This document shows positions 49,997 to 56,811 of a stretch of 64,000 bases of DNA, piece by piece. This stretch comes from Amycolatopsis deserti. GTDB taxonomy: Bacteria; Actinomycetota; Actinomycetes; Mycobacteriales; Pseudonocardiaceae. A program made the translations under genes and the position numbers. Every line of letters begins with the position of its first letter. Position 1 is the stretch's first letter. The DNA lies in NCBI RefSeq assembly GCF_014653945.1, contig NZ_BNAU01000012.1:1-64000 (forward strand). The letters are read 5' to 3'. The notes beneath the pieces are model-generated. The model worked only from the letters and a program-made list of their open reading frames with translations, was not told where the DNA came from and searched no databases.

Positions 49997-51055
49997 TCAG
50001 CCGAGAGCCGCGGTGACGGCGGCGCCCAGCTCGGTGGTCGTGGACTTGCCGCCGAGATCGGGTGTGGCCACCTCGCCGGCGGCGAGCACCTGCTCGACCG
50101 CCGTGTTGACGGCCGCGGCGGCCTTCTTCTCCCCGAGGTGTTCCAGCATCATCGCGCCCGCCAGGATCTGCGCCACCGGGTTCGCGATGCCCTGGCCGGC
50201 GATGTCCGGCGCACTGCCGTGCACCGCCTCGAACATCGACGGGAACTCGCCCTCCGGGTTGACGTTGCCGGACGGCGCCATGCCCAGTCCGCCCGTCACC
50301 GCCGCCGCCAGGTCGCTCAGGATGTCGCCGAACAGGTTCGACCCGACGACCACGTCCAGCCGGTCCGGGTGCTGCACCATGCGCGCCGCCAGCGCGTCGA
50401 TGTGCGTCTGTTCACTGTGGACGTCCGGGTACTCGGCGGCGATCTCGGCGAAGATCTCGTCCCAGAACGGCATCGTGTGGATGATCCCGTTCGACTTGGT
50501 CGCCGAGCACACCCGCCCGCTGCGGGTCCGGGCCAGCTCGAACGCGAACCGGATGATCCGCGAAACGCCGACGCGCGTGAAGATCGACTCCTGCACGACG
50601 AACTCCCCCGGCTGCCCCGGGTTGTGCCGCCCGCCGATCTGCGAGTACTCGCCCTCGGTGTTCTCCCGGACGATCACCATCTCCAGCTCGTCGGCCTCGC
50701 GCCCGGCGAGCACCGACGTCGTCCCGGGCAGCAGCCGCACCGGCCGCAGGTTCACGTACTGCGCGAACGCCCGCCGGATGGGGATCAGCAACCCCCACAG
50801 CGACACGTGGTCCGGCACCCCGGGAAACCCGACCGCGCCGAGCAGGATCCCGTCGAACGGCCGCAGCTGCTCGATGCCGTCCTCCGGCATCATCCGGCCG
50901 GTCTTGGCGTACCGCTCGCAGCTCCAGTCGAACTCCGTCCACTGCAGACGGAACCCGTGCAGCTCGCCCGCGCGGTCCAGGACCTGGCGCGCCTCGGCGG
51001 TGACGTCGACCCCGATGCCGTCACCGGGGATGCTGGCGATCCGGTAGTCGTTCAC
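49997..51055 (-). CDS. Tartrate/D-malate dehydrogenase family (isopropylmalate-DH-like)
   Basis: A 352-residue NAD-dependent beta-decarboxylating dehydrogenase: IASIPGDGIGVDVTAEA, VNLRPVRLLPG, VIVRENTEGEYSQIGG, KSNGIIHTMPFWDEIF, DVVVGSNLFGDILSDLAAAV and EAVHGSAPDIAGQGIANPVA. ENTEGEY with SQIGGR is characteristic of the tartrate/D-malate dehydrogenase branch rather than LeuB. It would oxidise D-malate or a related 2-hydroxy-diacid. GTG at 51055 overlaps the stop codon of the aldehyde dehydrogenase gene (GTGA), so the two form one operon under operator site 3. Confidence 0.87.
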   Translation of the reverse strand: MNDYRIASIPGDGIGVDVTAEARQVLDRAGELHGFRLQWTEFDWSCERYAKTGRMMPEDGIEQLRPFDGILLGAVGFPGVPDHVSLWGLLIPIRRAFAQYVNLRPVRLLPGTTSVLAGREADELEMVIVRENTEGEYSQIGGRHNPGQPGEFVVQESIFTRVGVSRIIRFAFELARTRSGRVCSATKSNGIIHTMPFWDEIFAEIAAEYPDVHSEQTHIDALAARMVQHPDRLDVVVGSNLFGDILSDLAAAVTGGLGMAPSGNVNPEGEFPSMFEAVHGSAPDIAGQGIANPVAQILAGAMMLEHLGEKKAAAAVNTAVEQVLAAGEVATPDLGGKSTTTELGAAVTAALG

Positions 51056-52515
51056 AGGCTCACCGCGATGTACTTGGTCTCCAGGAACTCGTCGATGCCG
51101 ACGGTGCCGCCCTCGCGGCCGAGCCCGGACTGCTTGACCCCGCCGAACGGCGCCGCCGGGTTGGACACGATGCCCTGGTTGAGCCCGATCATGCCGGCCT
51201 CCAGCGCCTCCGACACGCGCAGCGCCCGCTTCAGGTCGTTGGTGTAGACGTAGCTGACCAGGCCGTACTCGGTGTCGTTCGCGGCGGCGACGGCCTCGTC
51301 CTCATCGTCGAACACACTGATCGGCGCGACCGGGCCGAAGATCTCCTCGCTCGCCATCCGCGCGTCCCGCGGCACTTCGGTGAGCACCGTGGCCTGGTAG
51401 AAGTTCCCCGGACCGTCCACAGTGGCCCCACCGGTGAGCACCTTCGCGCCCCGGGAGGTGGCGTCGGCGACCAGCTCGGTCACCTTGGCCACCGCGTCGG
51501 CGTCGATCAGCGGCCCGACCACCACGCCGGGTTCGGTGCCGCGGCCCAGCGGCAGCGCGGACATCCGCTCGGTCAGCCGGCGGGCGAACTCGTCGGCGAC
51601 CCCGCGCTGCACGTAGAACCGGTTGGCCGCGGTGCACGCCTCGCCGATGTTGCGCATCTTGGCCTGCATCGCGCCCTCGACCGCCGCGTCCAGGTCGGCG
51701 TCGTCGAAGACCAGGAAGGGCGCGTTGCCGCCCAGCTCCATGGACGTGCGCAGCACCTTGTCCGCGCACTGTTCGAGCAGCTTGCGGCCGACCGCGGTGG
51801 ACCCGGTGAACGACAGCTTGCGCGCCCGGCCGTCCTTGATCATCGGCTCCATCACGCCGCCGGGGTCGCTGGTGGTGACGACGTTGAGCACGCCCGCGGG
51901 CAGCCCGGCCTCGGTCAGGATCGCGGCCAGCGCGAGCATCGACAGCGGCGTCTGCTCGGCCGGCTTGATCACCATCGTGCAGCCGGCCGCGATCGCCGGA
52001 CCGATCTTGCGGCCGCCCATCGCCATCGGGAAGTTCCACGGCGTGATCAGCAGGCACGGCCCGACCGGCTGCTTGGTGACCAGGAACCGGCCGGCGCCGT
52101 TGGGCGCGACCTGGTAGCCGCCGTCGATGCGCACGGCCTCCTCGGAGAACCAGCGGAAGAACTCCGCGGCGTAGGCGACCTCGCCCTTCGCCTCGGCCAG
52201 CGGCTTGCCCATCTCCAGGGTCATCAACAACGCCAGCTCGTCGACCCGCGAGTTGAGCAGTTCGTAGGCGCGACGCAGGATCTCGCTGCGCTCACGCGGG
52301 GCCGTCTTCGCCCAGTCGGCCTGGGCGGCGACCGCGGCGTCGAGGGCGGCCTTCCCGTCCTCGGGCGAGGCGTCGGCGACCTCGCAGAGGACCCGGCCGG
52401 TCGCGGGATCCTCGACGGCGAAGGTCCGTCCGCTGCTCGACGGGACCCACTTCCCGCCGATGAACAGCTCCTTGCCGACGGCGTCCACGACACCCGATTC
52501 GGTCAGCTCGCCCAT
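51052..52515 (-). CDS. NAD(P)-dependent (succinate-semialdehyde-type) aldehyde dehydrogenase
   Basis: A 487-residue aldehyde dehydrogenase. The catalytic Glu260 is in MELGGNAPF and the nucleophile Cys294 in IGEACTAANRF; ITPWNFPMAMGGRKIGPAIA and FTGSTAVGRKLL are cofactor motifs. The overall pattern is closest to succinate-semialdehyde dehydrogenase (GabD-type). It would oxidise a semialdehyde, perhaps one produced by the divergent aminotransferase. AGGAGG precedes the ATG. The promoter TTGTAG-17-TAGCAT on the minus strand has the GntR operator between its hexamers. Confidence 0.9.
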   Translation of the reverse strand: MGELTESGVVDAVGKELFIGGKWVPSSSGRTFAVEDPATGRVLCEVADASPEDGKAALDAAVAAQADWAKTAPRERSEILRRAYELLNSRVDELALLMTLEMGKPLAEAKGEVAYAAEFFRWFSEEAVRIDGGYQVAPNGAGRFLVTKQPVGPCLLITPWNFPMAMGGRKIGPAIAAGCTMVIKPAEQTPLSMLALAAILTEAGLPAGVLNVVTTSDPGGVMEPMIKDGRARKLSFTGSTAVGRKLLEQCADKVLRTSMELGGNAPFLVFDDADLDAAVEGAMQAKMRNIGEACTAANRFYVQRGVADEFARRLTERMSALPLGRGTEPGVVVGPLIDADAVAKVTELVADATSRGAKVLTGGATVDGPGNFYQATVLTEVPRDARMASEEIFGPVAPISVFDDEDEAVAAANDTEYGLVSYVYTNDLKRALRVSEALEAGMIGLNQGIVSNPAAPFGGVKQSGLGREGGTVGIDEFLETKYIAVSL

Positions 52516-52552
52516 CAGTCCTCCTGATCAACCTTGCGCCTGTCCACGGGCC

Positions 52553-52581
52553 ATGCTAGACAGATTGTCAACAATCTACAA
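52553..52581. promoter_or_regulatory. GntR operator (site 3) with leftward promoter
   Basis: AGATTGTCAACAATCT (52562-52577) has 7-bp arms around CA and is identical at its 14-bp core to site 1. On the minus strand TTGTAG (plus 52576-52581) and TAGCAT (plus 52553-52558) are 17 bp apart and enclose it. The rightward promoter is not clear. Confidence 0.8.
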
Positions 52582-52609
52582 GCTCACTCCGGTTAGGAGT
52601 TCCGCCGTC

Positions 52610-53869
52610 ATGGCCCAGCTCTCCCCCCTGCTCAAGCAGGCCACTCCGGTCGTCGTCGAGCACGGCGAAGGCGCCTACCTCTACGACACCGACGGCAACC
52701 GCCACCTCGACTTCACCGCCGGCATCGGCGTGACCAGCACCGGCCACTGCCACCCGAAGGTGGTCAAGGCGGCGCAGGAGCAGGTCGGCAAGCTGATCCA
52801 CGGCCAGTACACGACCGTGATGCACCAGCCGCTGCTCAAGCTGGTCGAGCGGCTCGGCGACGTGCTGCCCACCGGGCTGGACTCGCTGTTCTTCGCCAAC
52901 TCGGGCAGCGAGGCCGTCGAGGCCGCGCTGCGGTTGTCGCGGCAGGCCACGAAGCGGCCGAACGTCATCGTCTTCCAGGGCGGGTTCCACGGCCGCACGG
53001 TCGCCGCCGCCTCCATGACCACCTCCGGCACCCGGTTCAGCGCGGGCATCTCGCCGCTGATGGGCGGCGTGCACGTCGCCCCCTTCCCCTACGCCTACCA
53101 CTACGGCTGGGACGAGCAGACCGCGACGAAGTTCGCGCTGCGCGAACTGGACTACCTCTTCCAGACGATCAGCGCCCCGCACGAGACGGCCGCGTTCTTC
53201 ATCGAGCCGATGCTCGGCGAGGGCGGGTACGTGCCGGCGAACCCGGAGTTCATGGCCGGGCTGCGCGAGCGCGCCGACCAGCACGGGATTCTGCTGGTGA
53301 TCGACGAGATCCAGACCGGGTTCGGGCGGACCGGCCGGTTCTGGGGCCACGACCACTTCGGCGTGCGGCCGGACGTGGTGCTGATCGCGAAGGGCCTGGC
53401 GAGCGGTTTCCCGCTGTCCGGCATCGCGGCGTCGCAGGAGCTGATGGCCAAGGCGTTCCCCGGTTCGCAGGGCGGCACCTACGGCGGCAACGCGGTGTCG
53501 TGCGCGGCGGCGCTGGCCACCCTCGACGTGATCGAGGAGGAGAACCTGGTCGAAAACGCGGCGGCGCGCGGCAAGCAGCTGCTCGAGGGCGCGCGGCTGA
53601 TCGGCGACAAGACACCGGAGATCGGCGAGGTGCGCGGGCTGGGCCTGCTGGTCGGGTCGGAGTTCACCAAGGCCGACGGCACCCCGGACACCGCGACCGC
53701 GGCGGCGGCGCAGCAGGAGGCCGCGCGGCGCGGGCTGCTGCTGCTCACCTGCGGCGCGTACTCCAACGTCGTGCGGATGATCCCGCCGCTCGTGGTCACC
53801 GCCGAGCAGATCGACGACGCGCTCGCGATCTGGGCCGAGACCGTCGCCGCCGTCACCGGTTCCAAGTAG
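52610..53869 (+). CDS. Class III (omega) PLP-dependent aminotransferase
   Basis: A 419-residue fold-type I aminotransferase. The PLP lysine is Lys261 in LIAKGLASGFPLS, with Asp232/Glu233 in LLVIDEIQTGFGRTG. FANSGSEAVEAALRL and GFHGRTVAAASMTTSG are phosphate- and ring-binding motifs. The nearest types act on GABA, ornithine or other omega-amino acids. With the divergent semialdehyde dehydrogenase it could form an amino-acid to semialdehyde to acid step. TTAGGAG lies about ten bases before the ATG. It is under operator site 3 and followed by the DUF3830 gene. Confidence 0.9.
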   Translation: MAQLSPLLKQATPVVVEHGEGAYLYDTDGNRHLDFTAGIGVTSTGHCHPKVVKAAQEQVGKLIHGQYTTVMHQPLLKLVERLGDVLPTGLDSLFFANSGSEAVEAALRLSRQATKRPNVIVFQGGFHGRTVAAASMTTSGTRFSAGISPLMGGVHVAPFPYAYHYGWDEQTATKFALRELDYLFQTISAPHETAAFFIEPMLGEGGYVPANPEFMAGLRERADQHGILLVIDEIQTGFGRTGRFWGHDHFGVRPDVVLIAKGLASGFPLSGIAASQELMAKAFPGSQGGTYGGNAVSCAAALATLDVIEEENLVENAAARGKQLLEGARLIGDKTPEIGEVRGLGLLVGSEFTKADGTPDTATAAAAQQEAARRGLLLLTCGAYSNVVRMIPPLVVTAEQIDDALAIWAETVAAVTGSK

Positions 53870-53881
53870 GGAGAAGGCACG

Positions 53882-54382
53882 TTGGCCCGCTACATCACCA
53901 TTTCGCTCGACAAGCGCGGCGTGTCCTGCCGCGCCGTGCTGCTGGACGCGGAGGCGCCGCGGACCTGCCAGGCGGTGTGGAACGCGCTGCCGCAGAGCGG
54001 TTCGGCCTACCACGCGAAGTACGCCCGCAACGAGGTCTACACGCTGGTGCCGCCGTTCGCCGACCCGAAGCCGGGCCGGGAGAACCCGACGGTGACGCCC
54101 ATTCCCGGGGATGTCGTCTATTTCGGATTCGAGGCGTGGGAAATCGGCAATCCCGCGTACGGGTACGAGGACAGCAGCGAGGCGCACAGCGATCAGGGCG
54201 CGACCGATCTGGCCATCTTCTACGGCCGGAACAACCTGCTCATCAACGGCGACGCCGGCTGGGTTCCGGGCAACGTGTTCGCCACGATCGTGGAAGGGCT
54301 GCCGGAAATGGCGGCGGCCGCCCAGGACCTGTGGCTGCGCGGCGTCGAGGGGGAAACGCTCTCGTTCGCTCGTGCCGAGTGA
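53882..54382 (+). CDS. DUF3830 family protein
   Basis: This 166-residue protein fits DUF3830, a cyclophilin-like-fold family found beside catabolic genes: MARYITISLDKRGVSCRAVL, EAPRTCQAVWNALPQSGSAY, GDVVYFGFEAWEIG, FYGRNNLLINGDAGWVPGNV and FATIVEGLPEMAAAAQDLWL. Its biochemical role is not established. TTG at 53882 is the start: GGGAGAAGG lies just upstream and the family N-terminus aligns there. It is 12 bp after the aminotransferase stop, so the two are one operon. Confidence 0.85.
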   Translation: MARYITISLDKRGVSCRAVLLDAEAPRTCQAVWNALPQSGSAYHAKYARNEVYTLVPPFADPKPGRENPTVTPIPGDVVYFGFEAWEIGNPAYGYEDSSEAHSDQGATDLAIFYGRNNLLINGDAGWVPGNVFATIVEGLPEMAAAAQDLWLRGVEGETLSFARAE

Positions 54383-54432
54383 CCCTCGACCAGCGGTCGT
54401 TAGGGGCAGAACCCGGGTCCCCCGTCACTCGT

Positions 54433-54751
54433 TAGCGTGATCATAGGGGGATCACCTTACGTGGCAATGTGTTCACCCGTTCGGGCGGGCATCACCCGGT
54501 GTGCCGGATCAAGATCGGCATCGCGCCAGGTGAGCCCGCCCGGCGGGGCTACGAGCGGCGTCGTGAGACCCCCGCCGCAGAACCCGAAAGTGTTACGTGT
54601 TTAGGCTGGGCGGATTTCCCACCTCGCTGTTCACGGGGTCCGAGGCTTTTCGGAGCGGTTTGACACCTCCTCGCGGAACTGAAAATCTTCCCGTGCTTTC
54701 GAAAGCAGTCAGGGAATAGCAAAGATTGATTCCGTAAGGAGCCCCTCTCCC
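54433..54751 (+). promoter_or_regulatory. Promoter and strongly structured leader of a 28-residue ORF
   Basis: TAGCGT (54433-54438) could start a transcript near 54445, within the inverted repeat GTGATC-N7-GATCAC (54437-54455). At 54482-54542 a stem pairs CGGGCGGGC plus TCACC with GGTGA plus GCCCGCCCG, enclosing a GCCGGATC/GATCGGC hairpin. A second TAGGCT hexamer lies at about 54603. The span has no gene. It leads into the ribosome site AAGGAG at about 54737. Confidence 0.5.
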
Positions 54752-54838
54752 ATGTTCGCTGCGCACTTTCACCACGGCCACGACATCGTTTCCCACATCC
54801 TGGCCGGGCTCGCGCACGTCCTCGGCTGGCTGGTCTGA
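54752..54838 (+). CDS. His-rich 28-residue small protein
   Basis: A short ORF reads MFAAHFHHGHDIVSHILAGL followed by AHVLGWLV. It has five histidines in the first 15 residues and a hydrophobic amphipathic helix after them. AAGGAG sits about ten bases upstream of the ATG, a terminator-like hairpin follows within 20 bp, and a structured leader precedes it, which together suggest a real transcription unit. No family is recognised. It may be a membrane-associated peptide or a leader peptide. Confidence 0.5.
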   Translation: MFAAHFHHGHDIVSHILAGLAHVLGWLV

Positions 54839-54855
54839 CCCGCTGAGCTGAGAAC

Positions 54856-54902
54856 GCGGGGCCGGTACGTTGGCGCGGACCGGCCCCGCACCTCGCATTT
54901 TT
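54856..54902 (+). terminator. Rho-independent-type terminator
   Basis: GCGGGGCCGGT (54856-54866) and ACCGGCCCCGC (54879-54889) pair perfectly around a 12-base loop. A TTTTT run follows at 54898-54902. It serves the small ORF and faces the convergent gene. Confidence 0.6.
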
Positions 54903-55294
54903 CAGCCGACCGGCAGCAGATCCCGCTCGCCGAACACCTTCTTCGCGACCAAGGTCGCGTTGAGCGCCTTCGGAATTCCGCAGTAGACGGCCGAATGCAG
55001 CAGCGCCTCCACGATCTCCCCCGGCGACAACCCGACGTTCAGCGCAGCGTTGACGTGCACCTCCAGTTGCGGTTCGCACCCACCGAGCGCGGTCAGCATC
55101 CCGAGCGTCACGAGCTGCCGATCCCGCGGCGGCAGCTCCGGCCGCGCGTACATCTCGCCGAACGCCCACGACACCACCTGGTGCCCCAGTTCCGGGCTCA
55201 CGTCCGCGAGCGAATCGATCACCCGCTTACCCGCTTCGCCGTCGACGGCCGACAGCACCTCGTACCCCGCCTGGAACCGCTCTTCCCTAGTCAT
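54902..55294 (-). CDS. Carboxymuconolactone decarboxylase (AhpD-like) family protein
   Basis: A 130-residue CMD-family protein: FGEMYARPELPPRDRQLVTL, GMLTALGGCEPQLEVHVNAA and LNVGLSPGEIVEALLHSAVY followed by CGIPKALNA. The single Cys/Glu/His arrangement resembles gamma-carboxymuconolactone decarboxylases more than the CxxC peroxidase AhpD. TAGCGT lies seven bases before the ATG on the minus strand (leaderless). Its promoter has the 19-bp spacer and dyad of MerR-activated promoters, so expression is probably induced by a MerR-type regulator encoded elsewhere. Confidence 0.85.
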   Translation of the reverse strand: MTREERFQAGYEVLSAVDGEAGKRVIDSLADVSPELGHQVVSWAFGEMYARPELPPRDRQLVTLGMLTALGGCEPQLEVHVNAALNVGLSPGEIVEALLHSAVYCGIPKALNATLVAKKVFGERDLLPVG

Positions 55295-55301
55295 GTCGAC
55301 G

Positions 55302-55332
55302 ACGCTAGGAGCTGGAGCGAACTCCAGGTCAA
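55302..55332 (-). promoter_or_regulatory. MerR-type promoter with 19-bp spacer
   Basis: On the minus strand TTGACC (plus 55327-55332) and TAGCGT (plus 55302-55307) are 19 bp apart. Between them CTGGAG (55312-55317) and CTCCAG (55322-55327) form a dyad around CGAA. This overlong spacer with a central dyad is the hallmark of MerR-family activation. Confidence 0.7.
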
Positions 55333-55429
55333 GCACCGACCAGACATGAATGACCTTCACTTCCGGTCCTGAGCCCTCCCGTACTACGCTTCCATCAACG
55401 GGCAGGCGCAGGAAAGGCAGGGGTACGTC

Positions 55430-56803
55430 ATGGGCGACGTCGCCGCGCGGATCGCCGAGATCGTCGGCGAGCGCAACCTCCTCACCGGGGACGACATCCC
55501 CGACGACTACGCGAAGGACGAGTCCCTGACAGTCGCCGCCGCCAAACCGGCCTACGTCGCCAAACCCGGCACCGCCGAGGAGGTCGCCGCGCTGCTGGCC
55601 CTCGCCGCCGAGAACGACCTGCCAGTCACCGCACGCGGCTCGGGCAGCGGGTTGTCCGGCGCGGCCCGCCCGCGGGAGGACGGCCTGCTCGTCTCGTTCG
55701 AGCGGATGACCGCGGTCCTGGAGATCGACACCGCCAACCAGGTCGCAGTCGTCCAGCCGGGCGTCACGCTCAGCGAACTGGACGAGGCGACCAAGGAATC
55801 CGGCCTCGCCTACACGGTCTACCCGGGCGAACTGAGCGCGAGCGTCGGCGGCAACGTCGGCACCAACGCCGGCGGCATGCGCGCGGTCAAGTACGGCGTC
55901 GCCCGGCACAACATCGTGGGCCTGCAGGCGGTCCTGCCCACCGGCGAGATCATCCGCACCGGCGGCAAGACGTCCAAGATCTCCAGCGGCTACGACCTGA
56001 CCCAGCTGATCATCGGCTCGGAGGGCACACTCGCGCTGGTCACCGAAGTGATCGTCAAGCTCCACCCGCGCCTGCCCCACGCCGCGACGCTGCTCGCCCC
56101 GTTCGGCGACCTCGACCAGGTGATGCGCGCCGTTCCGGAGATCATCGCCAGCGGTCTGACGCCGAACATCCTCGAGTACATCGACAACCTCACGATGGCG
56201 GCGATCACCTACAACGAGAAGCTGGAGCTGGGCGTCCCCGAGGAGGTCCGCAACGCCACGCAGGCGTATCTGGTGGTGGGGCTGGAAAACCGCGACGGCG
56301 ACCGGCTGGACGGCGATGTCGAGCGCGCCGGCGAGCTGCTCGGCGAGCTGGGCGCGTCCGACGTGTACGTGCTGGACGGCGGTTCGGCCCGCAAGCTCAT
56401 CGAGGCGCGGGAAAAGGCGTTCTGGACCGCGAAGGCCGCGGGCGCGGACGACGTGATCGACGTCGTGGTGCCGCGCTCGGAGATGCCCGGTTTCCTGGCG
56501 AAGGTCCGGGAACTCGCGGCCGCCGCGGAGGCGGGTGCCATCGGTTGCGGTCACGCCGGGGACGGCAACGTCCACTTGGGAGTCTTCTGCAAGGACCCGG
56601 AGAAGCGGCACCGGCTCCTGCACGACATCTTCGCCGCGGGGATAGCGGCGGGCGGGGCCATCTCCGGTGAGCACGGCATCGGGCAGGCGAAGAAGGACCA
56701 CTTCCTCGCGCTCGAGGACCCGGCCAAGGTCGCGTTGCTGCGCCGGATCAAGCAGGCCTTCGACCCGAAGGGCATCCTGAACCCGGATGTCCTGTTCGAC
56801 TGA
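55430..56803 (+). CDS. GlcD-type FAD-linked oxidase (glycolate/D-lactate oxidase family)
   Basis: A 457-residue flavoprotein of the FAD-binding type 4 family. The FAD domain has VTARGSGSGLSGAARP, VQPGVTLSELDEATKESGL and SASVGGNVGTNAGGMRAVKY. The C-terminal cap has IGCGHAGDGNVHLGVFCKD and GAISGEHGIGQAKKDHFLA, with the active-site histidines. It would oxidise a 2-hydroxy acid such as glycolate or D-lactate to the 2-oxo acid. It is co-directional with, and eight bases from, the TPP enzyme gene, so the two probably work in sequence. Confidence 0.9.
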   Translation: MGDVAARIAEIVGERNLLTGDDIPDDYAKDESLTVAAAKPAYVAKPGTAEEVAALLALAAENDLPVTARGSGSGLSGAARPREDGLLVSFERMTAVLEIDTANQVAVVQPGVTLSELDEATKESGLAYTVYPGELSASVGGNVGTNAGGMRAVKYGVARHNIVGLQAVLPTGEIIRTGGKTSKISSGYDLTQLIIGSEGTLALVTEVIVKLHPRLPHAATLLAPFGDLDQVMRAVPEIIASGLTPNILEYIDNLTMAAITYNEKLELGVPEEVRNATQAYLVVGLENRDGDRLDGDVERAGELLGELGASDVYVLDGGSARKLIEAREKAFWTAKAAGADDVIDVVVPRSEMPGFLAKVRELAAAAEAGAIGCGHAGDGNVHLGVFCKDPEKRHRLLHDIFAAGIAAGGAISGEHGIGQAKKDHFLALEDPAKVALLRRIKQAFDPKGILNPDVLFD

Positions 56804-56811
56804 GGAGTGAG

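Noticed and set aside
54433-54751. Known riboswitch class, such as the ydaO/c-di-AMP or cobalamin type
   Set aside because: I could not match the conserved cores of these classes; only generic stems are visible.
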